Assembly (NCBI RefSeq): GCF_000236905.1
Contig: NC_016520.1
Coordinates: 1-64,000 of the forward strand
Reading direction: 5' to 3'
Source: Tetrapisispora phaffii CBS 4417
Lineage: Eukaryota; Ascomycota; Saccharomycetes; Saccharomycetales; Saccharomycetaceae
Length of the DNA: 64,000 nt
A model generated the notes under the pieces. It was not told the DNA's origin and made no database searches. It saw only the letters and a program-made list of their open reading frames with translations. A program made the position numbers and the translations under genes. Positions 44,647 through 54,912 of this stretch are shown piece after piece (within the stretch, counting starts at the first letter, position 1; every line of letters begins with the position of its first letter).

Positions 44647-46017
44647 ATGGAATCCTATTATAGTTACCAATATGTTAATGTCACTCTTCCAGACGTCACT
44701 GAAACTACTGTTATAACCACCGTCATTTCTGATGTAATTCAATCAGTCGAATCTTCCGTCCAATCTACAGTTTCTTCTGAAGAAGAATACTTTTCTGGAA
44801 CTGAAATCGAAATCGAGCAAAACACAACCATAGATAACCAAGAAATTGACATCTCAGAAATAAACACTATTGCTGAATCAGAAGAACAAACATTATCAAA
44901 TATCATCTCATCAACCACGGATGAAATTATTTCCTCTACATCTTTATATGACACAAACGCATCTACCTTCTCTGAATCTGATTTATACATCACTCTAGAA
45001 TCACAATCTAGTGAAGAATCACAATTAGAATTAGAAACTTCTACTGAAACTTCTACTGAAACCTCCTCAACTTTATCTTCTTCTATTGTTGCTGCTTCAT
45101 CTTCTGCCACCATTGAAACTTCTTCCAGCTTAGTTGCGGAAGTTACCGAAACTACCTCCTCCACTAAAATTACTTCCGCTATCGAAACTTCTTCTTCCAG
45201 TGAAATTATTTCCGCTATTGAAACTCCAGTCTTTACTACCTCAGTCCCAACTAACTCAAACACTAACGACGTTGAAAGTGTCACAACAACTTCTTATGAA
45301 ACTGTCCCAACTCTTTCCTTCAATACTGAAACCATGACCTACAGTGTTGAAACTTTAACTATTAGCGGCCAAGTTACTGAATACACTATCTGGTGTCCAA
45401 TTAGCACTTTAGCCTCTGTTACTCCATTACAAAGTGTCACCAGTGTCCCAGTCCAAGCTTCTGCTATTGATGCTAAGGTTACCAGCAGCGTCAATGAAAA
45501 TTTAACTTACAGTGTTGTTACCGCTACTATCGATGGTCAAGTCACAGAATACACTACCTGGTGTCCGATTAGCACTTCCACCTCAGTTACTCCATTACAA
45601 AGTGTTACTAGTGTCGCTGTCAGTTCTTCTTCTGAAGATGTTGCCACTACCACTACCGTTACTTCAACTTCTTCCACTGTCAGAACCGCTACTATTAATG
45701 GTGAGTTCACTGAAATTACTTCTTTCTACCCAGTCAACACCTCCTCTTCTGAAGATAGCACCACTACTATTAGATTAACTTCATACACTGTTAGAACTGC
45801 CACTATCAACGACGAAGTCACTGAAATTACCTCTTACTACCCAGTCAGCACCATGTCCAGTTCTAGAGCTTTTGAATATGTTACTGCCTCTGCTAACTCC
45901 ACTGTTAACTCCACTACTCATGCTTTCTCTGAATACGAAGGTGCAGCCAACATGATTACAATTAAGAGCACAAGTTTACTTTCAGTTATTGTTTCTTTAT
46001 TCATTGCACTATTTTAA
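44647..46017 (+). CDS. EGT2: EGT2-like Ser/Thr-rich GPI-anchored cell wall protein
   Basis: 456 residues from the ATG at 44647; the same frame has a stop at 44632. The N-terminal 220 residues are Ser/Thr/Glu-rich. Four repeats follow: two with the Gly-Gln-Val-Thr-Glu-Tyr-Thr and Trp-Cys-Pro-Ile pattern (about 231-262 and 287-318), then two shorter related units (344-374, 380-403) without Cys. The end is a hydrophobic GPI-type tail (441-456). The Trp-Cys-Pro repeats and the MDJ2 neighbourhood match YNL327W/EGT2, a daughter-cell separation protein. Oddities: it is much shorter than the 1041-residue S. cerevisiae protein and has no visible N-terminal signal peptide. Confidence 0.75.
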   Translation: MESYYSYQYVNVTLPDVTETTVITTVISDVIQSVESSVQSTVSSEEEYFSGTEIEIEQNTTIDNQEIDISEINTIAESEEQTLSNIISSTTDEIISSTSLYDTNASTFSESDLYITLESQSSEESQLELETSTETSTETSSTLSSSIVAASSSATIETSSSLVAEVTETTSSTKITSAIETSSSSEIISAIETPVFTTSVPTNSNTNDVESVTTTSYETVPTLSFNTETMTYSVETLTISGQVTEYTIWCPISTLASVTPLQSVTSVPVQASAIDAKVTSSVNENLTYSVVTATIDGQVTEYTTWCPISTSTSVTPLQSVTSVAVSSSSEDVATTTTVTSTSSTVRTATINGEFTEITSFYPVNTSSSEDSTTTIRLTSYTVRTATINDEVTEITSYYPVSTMSSSRAFEYVTASANSTVNSTTHAFSEYEGAANMITIKSTSLLSVIVSLFIALF

Positions 46018-46154
46018 TTTTAGCCGGAAGATAGTTCAATTGAAACAAAAAAATATATATATCAAAACTGCATCAGACAAACAACACATATAATTAGACA
46101 TCCAGCATTCAATGAGTATCTTATTCATTAAAATTTTTATATAATCATCATATG

Positions 46155-46214
<60 letters not shown>

Positions 46215-46800
46215 CAATGTAAGTAATAATAATTCAGCTTCAAAAATATTTTTCTGTAGATACTACTCCAATTCAGGGCTGAAGTATTGTAGACTGTAAT
46301 ATATCATATATCTATAGTTACATTGTATAAAATGTAGAACAACTAGTTCTAAACCATGAAGAACTTCCTAGTTATCTGCAAGTGTCAGTAAATGTTGGAC
46401 CGTCCAATTTGTGACGCAGCACAACATTAAAGAACTCAAAAACGGAACTCCACCACAGAAACAGCCGTACGGTCAATGGGTGGATGCCGTTCATTTCCAG
46501 TTTATCTTGACGTGTTTCTGCGACGGTTTCTGAGGAAAAAATCATAAAAACCTATTAAGCGATAGTGTTACCCGGACTGATATTTTTCAGTAACAAAAAT
46601 TTGACTTTAAGATGCTTGGTAATTAAATATTTCACTCAATAATATATCTAGACTATATAAGTCAATTAATTTAAAGAGATGCTCTAATTATTTATTCATT
46701 TATAGTTAGCGTGGAGTTTATTTGTCGTCGGTACAAGAAGAAGATTAAGGATATACAGGTACATAATTCTTTTCAACGAAGTTGAAATTCTTTGGAAAAA
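46018..46800. promoter_or_regulatory. EGT2-LEM3 intergenic region
   Basis: 783 bases. A (TAA)19 microsatellite lies at 46157-46213. A Reb1-type TTACCCG is at 46568-46574, about 230 bases before LEM3. No gene. Confidence 0.5.
46157..46213. repeat. (TAA)19 microsatellite
   Basis: Nineteen uninterrupted TAA units, a likely length-variable marker. Confidence 0.98.
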
Positions 46801-48063
46801 ATGAATTTTGATTTAAAACAAGTGGGTGTATTTCGTCGAAATAAAAAGCATAAGGAGGCCATCGAAGATCCTATAGAGGATGAACAAGATGATTACGATG
46901 CTTCTGAATTTGAAGATGACGAGAAAGAGGTGTCTGTGAAGGTTAAGAACAGAAGACCAAGAGAAGATAACTTTACACAACAGAGAATTAAGGCATTCAA
47001 TCCAATCATCACTCCAAAAACTGTAATACCGTTGTACTTATTCATTGCTGTGATTTTCATCATTGTAGGAGGTGTTGCTCTTGGGGTTTCGTCAAGAATC
47101 AATGAGCTCACATTATATTATCAAGACTGTGTAACTGCAGCTCCAAGTGATGGTACTTGGTCAGATATGCCAAGTGACCATTACATTTCAGACTTCAAAA
47201 ACAATAAAACAGTAAGTGTTAGTCCTCAGTGGAGGTTCGTTGACGACACTACAGATGATGCAGATGAAAGAGGTACTTGTCAAATAAGATTTAATGTTCC
47301 GTACAGGATTCCAAAACCTGTATACATAAATTATCTAATAGAAAATTTCTACCCAAACCATAGACGTTATGTCTTATCATTCAGTGAAGATCAACTAAGA
47401 GGTAAAGCTGCCTCTTACGAAGATGTCCACGACAACACAGGTATTAATTGCAAACCATTAGTTCGTAACGAAGAAGGTAAGATATATTACCCATGTGGTA
47501 TTATCGCAAACTCTATGTTTAACGATACTTTCCCATTCGAATTAATCAATGTAGATGATACTTCGAGCAATTACACTTTAATCAACACTGGTATCAACTG
47601 GCGTACTGACAGAAAAAGGTTCAAAAAGACTAAATATACTGCCGCTGATATTGCTCCACCACCATATTGGGAAAAACAATATCCAGATGGTTACAATGAT
47701 ACTAATATTCCAGATGTTCAAACTTGGGAAGAGTTCCAAAATTGGATGAGACCAGCAGCCTTCCAAAAGTTTGCTAAATTAATACGTCGTAATGAAAATG
47801 ACACACTAGAGGTTGGTACTTATCAAATAGATATTGGGTTACATTGGCCAGTGACAGAATTCAAGGGAAAGAAAGCGGTATATATCACTCACGGTTCTCC
47901 AATCGGTGGTAAAAATCCATTTTTAGGAATTATCTATCTAATAGGCGGTTTAATATGTGTCGCAATGGCAATAATAGTGTTTGTATTCTGGATTTTCTTT
48001 GGTAGAAAAGTTGCGGATCCTAATGCATTATCTTGGAAAAAAAAATCTAATCTGATTTCTTAA
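46801..48063 (+). CDS. LEM3: LEM3, CDC50-family flippase subunit
   Basis: 420 residues from the ATG at 46801; the frame extends 3 codons via TTG. An acidic cytosolic N-terminus with the NRRPREDNFTQQR segment precedes TM1 (about 76-98). A large glycosylated lumenal domain carries conserved CQIRF, RRYVLSFSEDQLRG, NCKPL and YPCGIIANSMFNDTF segments. TM2 is near 376-400. Lem3 pairs with P4-ATPases Dnf1/Dnf2 for phospholipid uptake at the plasma membrane. It has the YNL323W position, next to KRE1. Confidence 0.96.
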   Translation: MNFDLKQVGVFRRNKKHKEAIEDPIEDEQDDYDASEFEDDEKEVSVKVKNRRPREDNFTQQRIKAFNPIITPKTVIPLYLFIAVIFIIVGGVALGVSSRINELTLYYQDCVTAAPSDGTWSDMPSDHYISDFKNNKTVSVSPQWRFVDDTTDDADERGTCQIRFNVPYRIPKPVYINYLIENFYPNHRRYVLSFSEDQLRGKAASYEDVHDNTGINCKPLVRNEEGKIYYPCGIIANSMFNDTFPFELINVDDTSSNYTLINTGINWRTDRKRFKKTKYTAADIAPPPYWEKQYPDGYNDTNIPDVQTWEEFQNWMRPAAFQKFAKLIRRNENDTLEVGTYQIDIGLHWPVTEFKGKKAVYITHGSPIGGKNPFLGIIYLIGGLICVAMAIIVFVFWIFFGRKVADPNALSWKKKSNLIS

Positions 48064-48292
48064 TTAATAATATGTAACTATGAAAAAACAATACAACATT
48101 ACATAATATATATATCATGAAGTAAATATAATCCTCAAATAAGGTACATTTCAGGTTGTATTTTCAATTCCCATAATTTATAAATTTAATAAATTTTTAG
48201 TGTATCTAAATAATGTTACTTAGAAACTATATGTGAGCGTTTATAAAGTGGAATGTATGTCAATGTTAAAATTTCAATATTTAAGATACCTC

Positions 48293-49231
48293 TCATAATA
48301 AGGAAATAAAGAAAATAGATAAAAATGAAACGATCATAGGTATCTTACTTACTACAAACTTGTTGTCAGCAGAATTTGCGCTTGCAATTTTGACAACTTT
48401 ACTGTCTGTTGTTGTAGAACTGCCCGAGCCTTCCGCAATGGCGGTAGTCTTGACTACGCCGACAGTGCCTGTGATCGTACCTAAACCAATGGAACCCGAA
48501 GAAGGAGATTTCATAACTGTATATTGTGAAGTAAATCTTTGTACATAAGTTGTTCTCACCACAGCCACACCACTATTGGTAGTAACGGTGACCCAGATGG
48601 ATGTAGCATCTCTACGAGAGGTGTATACCTTTGAACCATCGGTAACAGTATAATATAGATCCAGTGATAATGTTGTCACCGGCGATTTTGGTGGCACGGT
48701 GAAATTTGAGGAAGGATCTGGGTTAGTACCTGTGTAAGTGTATGAAGTTGCTGGTAATGTTGTAGTAGAACTAGAAGACACGCTGCTAGCCTTCGAGCTT
48801 GCAGAAGGGGAAATCACGGTAGCAGTAGAACCGGAACCAGAACCTGTTACGACAGTTGATATATATAATGTGACACCACCCGAGGTAGCAGTAATTGTTG
48901 TCGTATATGGGTAAACAAGAGCAGCAACCTTAGTGCTAGCGACGGAAGATGTGGATGAACCAGAAGATGTCTTTGCAGCAGGAGCGGTTGTTTTTCCAGT
49001 GCTAGTAGGCGTTATAATAGTTTGGATATACTCAGTAACAGCACCAGACAAACTAGTGATAGTACTAGTATATGGAATCCCGGGAGTCACTGCTTTCAAA
49101 ACCGCATCTTCAACCTCTAACTTGATTGTGCTTCCTACTATATCAGTAGTAGTCAATGTTTCTCTAGCATTAATGAATACCAATAAATTTAAAAGAGCCA
49201 GGCATCTAGCAACCAGTTGTAACAATGACAT
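48293..49231 (-). CDS. KRE1: KRE1, GPI-anchored beta-1,6-glucan assembly protein
   Basis: 312 residues from the ATG at 49231 (313 in S. cerevisiae). A signal peptide (1-22), a Ser/Thr-rich body with repeated Thr-Ser/Thr-Ile-Thr patterns, an SxxLDLYYTVTDGSKVYTS-type conserved block, and a C-terminal hydrophobic GPI signal. Placement between LEM3 and VNX1 equals YNL323W-YNL322C-YNL321W, so the symbol rests on synteny as well as architecture. Kre1 takes part in beta-1,6-glucan assembly. In S. cerevisiae it is the plasma-membrane receptor for K1 killer toxin, relevant to the K1-like gene at 8390. Confidence 0.87.
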   Translation of the reverse strand: MSLLQLVARCLALLNLLVFINARETLTTTDIVGSTIKLEVEDAVLKAVTPGIPYTSTITSLSGAVTEYIQTIITPTSTGKTTAPAAKTSSGSSTSSVASTKVAALVYPYTTTITATSGGVTLYISTVVTGSGSGSTATVISPSASSKASSVSSSSTTTLPATSYTYTGTNPDPSSNFTVPPKSPVTTLSLDLYYTVTDGSKVYTSRRDATSIWVTVTTNSGVAVVRTTYVQRFTSQYTVMKSPSSGSIGLGTITGTVGVVKTTAIAEGSGSSTTTDSKVVKIASANSADNKFVVSKIPMIVSFLSIFFISLL

Positions 49232-50221
49232 TTCTAATGAAAAATCTAAAATATCTCAACAATCCCAAACCAGTCTGGGGGAGGCCAAAAATAAATTTAA
49301 AGCAAAAACTAACGTCTATACCTGTGTACCAGACACTCTTTCTCTTAAATATCTTCTTACCTGCAAAGTAACAACCTAAAAGGTTATAAAATATACCTTT
49401 TAAATACAGATCATTTCTTCCAGATGTATTCTATGTTCTATATATATAGAACATAGAATATTGAATGGCTTATATTTTTCAGAACCGTCAAGTTATTACT
49501 TTTTTTGTTCCTGACTGCGGCTTTTGTCTCTGGTTCTCGAAATAAAAGAAAAGGCCAGCCCAGAAACCTGTGCAGAGATGGGCAAGTAGTCACGCCAGAT
49601 GCGCCAAAACTGGGAACTCGAAGCTGAGCAATCTCGAGAGATGGGCATTGTGGATGGAAGGGTCTCTATATAAGCTGAACGCAATAGTCGAATGCAATGG
49701 TCGGGTGGGTTGAAGATATGTCAGTCCCGTAGGTACTGCCAGCTGGTTCCACCTTGTGTGGCTTCCATCGCTGGCTATAAGTTCGCCCAAGGTTAAGTAC
49801 GCTCAAGATCAGGAATGAATCCGGGTAATAGTGACATAAAATTTTGATTCGTAGCTAATGATTCCTGGTTTCTCGTTATTGTTTATCATATAATTTATAA
49901 GTAACCTGTAAATAACAATTCTGTAACTTAAATACCTCTGATGATAATATCTGATGATTTCTTGAGATATGAACGATTGGGATGTAGACTTCATACTGAT
50001 CCTCACCTTTGTTTTTTGAAATTGTTTAATTAGCTGCTCCTGTTCCCTTCGAACACTTGTGCTGCTACCTCATTTTAAGTGTGGATGCATACCCAATTAA
50101 CGTATTACTACTACTGCATCCGAAGTCGCTATAAAATTGATTTTATCTTTACATTTAATAATAATAGTGATATATATATATATATATTTAAGAGATCCAC
50201 ACATATATAGGTTTATGTATA
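49232..50221. promoter_or_regulatory. Divergent KRE1 / VNX1 promoter with a 34-bp perfect palindrome
   Basis: 990 bases. A perfect 34-bp palindrome lies at 49427-49460, with arms TATTCTATGTTCTA and its complement around TATATA. It is about 200 bases upstream of KRE1. A GC-richer stretch at 49550-49800 contains a TATA box (CTATATAAG) near 49662. CGGGTAA (Reb1) is at 49822-49828. Short open frames here are not convincing. Confidence 0.5.
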
Positions 50222-53197
50222 ATGGGCAAGGCAAACAAAAATGGTCTAGTTCCTGTTGGCTCAGCTACAAATTTAAGACCAAAATTAAAGAATGCTAATG
50301 AATCTAGAAGAATCTTTAGTGTAGATGATGACATAGACGAATTCCAATACGATCAAGATGCTATAAACAAGAATGTTGGCTCTACTGAAAACGTTAACAA
50401 TGTCAACATTGTCAATTTGCAAAACACAATGAGTAATGGTCTATTGCATACAAAGGAAAGCAATTTATCAGTTAAACATACCAATAGTGAAACATTATTC
50501 AACTCAGTTTTTAAAAACCACGACGATAACAATAATATTAATAATAATAACTTAATAGATGCAATTAACGGAAGAGCAAGCAAAAACTTGACAAACGCCA
50601 TCAGCAATGATTATACTGACTCTTTCAATTCGGAGAATCCATCCGGAAACGTTGAGTCAACAACCATCGAGGATGCTAATAATGATAATAATGATATTAC
50701 TGGATTGTACGATGACCGTGAATCAACGTCTTCAAACTCAACAACTAATTCTATAGAGTCATACACTTTACGTGAAAGACAAGACGCAATTAATAAAACT
50801 CATCCATTTGGTATCAGAATATGGAAACCTGCGTTATACAAGAAATCAAGGTCGGTGCAAAGAACTGCTGATGAAGATATTCATGAAATTAAATTGAAAA
50901 AACCTTTAACCTGGTATATACACCTGGTTAATATCATTTACACAATAACATTCGGAGTATTACTTTTCATGTTATGCAATATCTTAAGTATTACGAGTTT
51001 ATCTCTAGGCATTTTTACAAAATCTGCAAGGGATTATTCAGAATTTTTGTTTAAGTTGTCATTATATTTATTTTATCCCTTTGGGAAAATTGTTTATCTA
51101 ACTCAGGATGACCGTTACCTAAAGGAAGATAACAATGAAGGTATAAGTTTCCAGCAATTCTACACATGGATCTCATCTTATAGTAGAATCTTTTCGTCAC
51201 AACATAATGATGAATTTCCACCAAACAGCAGTGCTGAAAATAATTTAAATACTCCACAAGTTTCAACAGGTAGTACAAGACAAAGAGATTCTTACCAATC
51301 ACTAAAAGAAATAGATCCATTAAACCAAATTTCATACGGTTCTATTCAACAGTATATTTCAGATCAACAAAATCTGAATAGTGGTAACAATAGTAAGAAC
51401 AGCAAAATAATATCTTCATTGTCAAGTAGTTCACAACAAGATGGGGTAGACAGCAATGCAGATGAAAATGAAAATCAAAACTTGAATTTGAGCAATTCAA
51501 ATGATGATAATATTGTCCAAAGGAGATATTTTGGTAGAGGTAAATGGACTTTGGGAAGATTTATATTTTATACATTTTTCCATTTGATATTACAGCCAAT
51601 AATTTTGTTGGTTTCTCTTATATTGTGGTTGCTTGTATTTACAATTCCAATGAGTAACATTTTATGGAAACTGATGTATCATTGTAGAAGACATCCGTTA
51701 GCTTTAGATTTCAAAAGTGTAAAGAAAACTATGGCAGAAGAACAACAAAAACTTAACGGGGAAGACTATTCAAATAAAAGTGTGCTGTTATGCAGTTTCC
51801 GTTTTGCTGGTTGGCACTATTATAAATATACGGTCGATGGTACTAATATAATAGTGATGAATCTAATATTTATGGTATTATTTACTATTTTTGATTTTTT
51901 TGTTTTAAAAAGAATCTGGGGAATTGAGGCATGGTTCAGTGACGAATCTAGTATATTTGTATTCTGTTTGATATCTATCATTCCCTTGGCATTTTATATT
52001 GGACAAGCTGTGGCATCTATATCAGCTCAAACTTCCATGGGTCTTGGTGCTGCTATTAACGCATTTTTCTCCACAGTTGTTGAAATCTTTTTATATTGCG
52101 TTGCATTGAGTCAAAATAAAGGTCTACTAGTAGAAGGTTCAATGATAGGCTCAATTTTAGGTGCTGTATTATTACTTCCAGGGCTATCAATGTGCGGCGG
52201 AGCTTTATATAGGAAAACACAACGTTATAACCCAGCTAGTGCTGGTGTTTCATCGGCTCTGTTAATATTTTCAATGATTGTTATGTTCATTCCTACTATG
52301 TTAAATGAGATATACGGCGCATATTATATAACATGTATTGATGAGGATAAACCTAAGGAGTTTAGTGTGAAAAATGTAGTTTTAGCTGTGACAACTGAGA
52401 GATGTTACTTTTCCCATCCCCCGCTAAAGTTCAATAAATTATACAGAACTGTTCTTCAACCAATGTCTGTTACATGTGCTATCATATTATTTATGGCATA
52501 CATCATTGGACTTTGGTTCACCTTAAGAACTCATGCAAAAATGATTTGGCAATTACCTATTGCCGAGCCACCAAGAGAATTCTCATCAATGCAACATGTT
52601 GAATCTGCCACTAGTGGAATTACAGCTTTACCAGTAGAAGAACAATCCGGAGGACACGATGCTCCAAATTGGTCGAGATCAAAATCTACTTGTATTTTAT
52701 TAGGTGCAACTCTATTGTATGCCACAATAGCTGAAATTCTTGTTGATTGTGTTGATTCAATTTTAGAAGAATTCCCTGGTTTGAATCCGAAGTTTTTAGG
52801 ATTAACAATATTTGCTTTGGTTCCTAATACAACAGAGTTTTTAAATGCTATTTCTTTCGCTATGTATGGTAATGTTGCATTATCTATGGAAATTGGTTCT
52901 GCATATGCTTTGCAAGTTTGTTTGTTGCAAATTCCAGCTTTGGTTATCTATTCAATATATACCACCATCAATGTTGACCATGCCACAATTGTCATCAGAG
53001 ATCAGATGTTTGCATTAGTCTTCCCTAGATGGGATTTAATTGGTTCCATGGCTAGTGTTTTCCTATTTACATATCTTTATGCCGAAGGTAAATCTAACTA
53101 TTTCAAAGGGTCAATGTTAATCCTACTATACATTGTAATCATCATTGGATTTTACTTCCAAGGTGTTATTAGAAGTGAAGAGTTAATCAAAAATTAA
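50222..53197 (+). CDS. VNX1: VNX1, vacuolar low-affinity Na+(K+)/H+ exchanger
   Basis: 991 residues from the ATG at 50222 (908 in S. cerevisiae). A long disordered Asn/Ser/Asp-rich N-terminus is followed by a multi-pass membrane core of the calcium/cation antiporter (CaCA) family. The two antiporter repeats are visible: about 594-630 (GQAVASISAQTSMGLGAAIN with TVVEIF) and about 866-905 (VPNTTEFLNAISFAMYGN with SMEIGSAYALQ). Acidic residues lie in both. It exchanges Na+ or K+ for protons at the vacuole. It corresponds to YNL321W. Asn-rich expansions account for the added length. Confidence 0.93.
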   Translation: MGKANKNGLVPVGSATNLRPKLKNANESRRIFSVDDDIDEFQYDQDAINKNVGSTENVNNVNIVNLQNTMSNGLLHTKESNLSVKHTNSETLFNSVFKNHDDNNNINNNNLIDAINGRASKNLTNAISNDYTDSFNSENPSGNVESTTIEDANNDNNDITGLYDDRESTSSNSTTNSIESYTLRERQDAINKTHPFGIRIWKPALYKKSRSVQRTADEDIHEIKLKKPLTWYIHLVNIIYTITFGVLLFMLCNILSITSLSLGIFTKSARDYSEFLFKLSLYLFYPFGKIVYLTQDDRYLKEDNNEGISFQQFYTWISSYSRIFSSQHNDEFPPNSSAENNLNTPQVSTGSTRQRDSYQSLKEIDPLNQISYGSIQQYISDQQNLNSGNNSKNSKIISSLSSSSQQDGVDSNADENENQNLNLSNSNDDNIVQRRYFGRGKWTLGRFIFYTFFHLILQPIILLVSLILWLLVFTIPMSNILWKLMYHCRRHPLALDFKSVKKTMAEEQQKLNGEDYSNKSVLLCSFRFAGWHYYKYTVDGTNIIVMNLIFMVLFTIFDFFVLKRIWGIEAWFSDESSIFVFCLISIIPLAFYIGQAVASISAQTSMGLGAAINAFFSTVVEIFLYCVALSQNKGLLVEGSMIGSILGAVLLLPGLSMCGGALYRKTQRYNPASAGVSSALLIFSMIVMFIPTMLNEIYGAYYITCIDEDKPKEFSVKNVVLAVTTERCYFSHPPLKFNKLYRTVLQPMSVTCAIILFMAYIIGLWFTLRTHAKMIWQLPIAEPPREFSSMQHVESATSGITALPVEEQSGGHDAPNWSRSKSTCILLGATLLYATIAEILVDCVDSILEEFPGLNPKFLGLTIFALVPNTTEFLNAISFAMYGNVALSMEIGSAYALQVCLLQIPALVIYSIYTTINVDHATIVIRDQMFALVFPRWDLIGSMASVFLFTYLYAEGKSNYFKGSMLILLYIVIIIGFYFQGVIRSEELIKN

Positions 53198-53519
53198 TAC
53201 TTTAATTCATGCATGAATGTCCATTCCAATACTATATATATTTAAAATCATTAGTTAATAATTAATTTTTTATATACAGTCATATTTATTATTACAACAC
53301 CCAAATATTATTATTTTGAATCATTGAAGAAAGACAAGATATTTAGTTCTAATTGTATGTATCTATTAGTCGCATTATACATTTATATGAGTACACATAA
53401 ATTAATATAAAATTGATTAGTACATTTGAAAAATCATAACTAATATTAGAGATTGATCAATGAACTAATACAAAAGTTGAGTAAAATAAAAATTATTTTT
53501 ATTTATCATGTAGGTTATT
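53198..53519. other. Convergent VNX1 / CDC33 region
   Basis: 322 AT-rich bases between two 3' ends. Nothing further. Confidence 0.5.
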
Positions 53520-54152
53520 TTACAAAGTTAAAGTTGGTTGAGCATTTTTACCAGTACTACTATGTGGAATGAATTCAATCTTATCTTCTTCACCTAACTT
53601 TAATACTTGCTTGAATCTTGCACCAATGTTTGTTAAAGCTTCAGTTTGGTCTTCAGACTTAGTCCATAAAGCGAACTTAGAAGTACCTTTTCTAATGGAT
53701 AAAACAACACCGTTTATTTGAGAGTCTTCTTCGTCAATAGTTTCACCAATGACAGCTAATAAAGTTCTTAGCCATAATTCATCAATGTCAGAACTTTTGC
53801 TTCTAATATGGTATGACCATTTACCACCCTTCTCATTTGCAGAATCTTCCCATTCTGGTCTAATATCATTTCTGAAAACATGATAATCAGACTTCAATGG
53901 TAAATCATGAGGTTCCGGAATGTTCTTAACAATAGCCCAAAATTCTTCAACAGTGTTGAAAGAAGTAACTGGTCTCAATAAATCAGACCAGGATTCACTC
54001 TTGTCAACAGCTGGCTTAGTGTACCATAAAGTCCATTTGGTATTCAATGGATGCTTGACTTCAAAAGATTTATCATCGTTTAAAACAGTCTTTGGAGCAT
54101 TGTTATCGACAGAAACAGATTCAAATTTTTGAGTAACTTCTTCAACAGACAT
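53520..54152 (-). CDS. CDC33: CDC33, translation initiation factor eIF4E
   Basis: 210 residues from the ATG at 54152. Cap-binding Trp55 (SESWSDL) and Trp101 with Glu102 (RPEWED) correspond to Trp58, Trp104 and Glu105 of S. cerevisiae. The eIF4G-binding Trp72 lies in VEEFW. The HPLNTKWTLWYTKPAVDK block is identical to yeast eIF4E. The protein binds the mRNA 5' cap and recruits eIF4G. It corresponds to YOL139C, lying between chromosome XIV-type genes VNX1 and YNL320W. Confidence 0.97.
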   Translation of the reverse strand: MSVEEVTQKFESVSVDNNAPKTVLNDDKSFEVKHPLNTKWTLWYTKPAVDKSESWSDLLRPVTSFNTVEEFWAIVKNIPEPHDLPLKSDYHVFRNDIRPEWEDSANEKGGKWSYHIRSKSSDIDELWLRTLLAVIGETIDEEDSQINGVVLSIRKGTSKFALWTKSEDQTEALTNIGARFKQVLKLGEEDKIEFIPHSSTGKNAQPTLTL

Positions 54153-54912
54153 AATTCAATTTTATAAGTGATTTCTCTTCGATGCTTTTAAAATATAGAA
54201 ACAAAAAAGAAAACTAATAAACGAATTAATATATAACCAAGAACAAGTTTAGAAGGAAAGAAAACATTAACTTAAAAAGAATTGGATCTTAAAGAACCTA
54301 AAAATAAGATAAAACATTGTGACAATGAACCACTTTAAATAAATTGAAACAGTTTACAACAATGTATATTCATTAAATTCTAATAAATGTCTTATGTTTC
54401 ATTATTGACTATTAAGTTTACCATCCTATATTTCACATTCAATTTTCTTACTATTAGTGTGAATATTTTCAAGTTCATCAATTTCTAAAAAATTTTAAAC
54501 CTTCTCGTGAGACGTGACTATGCTGAGTTGGGCGGGTCAAATAACACATAGAAAAAAGTTGTGATCACGTGCCCAATAAATGATGTTTTTTCAAAACGTT
54601 TGGTCGCCAGTTCGATTCCTGGCGTTGGTAAAATTCGAAGGATTTCTGAGGCACGTGACATTGGCATAAAATTCATACCATTGAATGATTGCATCATTAA
54701 TTTAAGGTGATGATGCCCTTCTTTAAGACCACATAGTCAACATGGATATCTTTTACAAGACAAGTTAAAATAGACACTTGTGTAAGTAGAGATAGCAGCT
54801 TCATTTGTTATTAGGAATACCCTTCCAGGCATTTCTGAGTTGAGCGACAGCTTTGCATATATACGCATAGACACATTCGTATAAATTCTATTCTTCAATC
54901 GTGGTGTCGGAG
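54153..54912. promoter_or_regulatory. Divergent CDC33 / YNL320W region with E-boxes and a T-arm-like hairpin
   Basis: 760 bases. Cbf1-type CACGTG sites lie at 54566-54571 and 54652-54657. Between them, 54605-54624 reads as a tRNA T-arm-like hairpin with a B-box-like AGTTCGATTCC. No 5' tRNA half is present. Confidence 0.45.
54605..54624 (+). other. tRNA T-arm / B-box-like relic
   Basis: A 6-bp perfect stem (CGCCAG/CTGGCG) encloses an 8-base loop TTCGATTC, one base longer than a true T loop. The sequence AGTTCGATTCC is close to the TFIIIC B-box consensus. There is no A box or anticodon arm upstream, so it is either a tRNA 3' remnant or an isolated TFIIIC (ETC-like) site. Confidence 0.35.

Noticed and set aside
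44739..45284. 181-codon minus-strand frame antisense to the EGT2-like gene
   Set aside because: It is the complement of the Ser/Thr/Glu repeat region, whose codon use keeps the opposite strand open; its composition (Val/Glu/Ser) mirrors the repeats.
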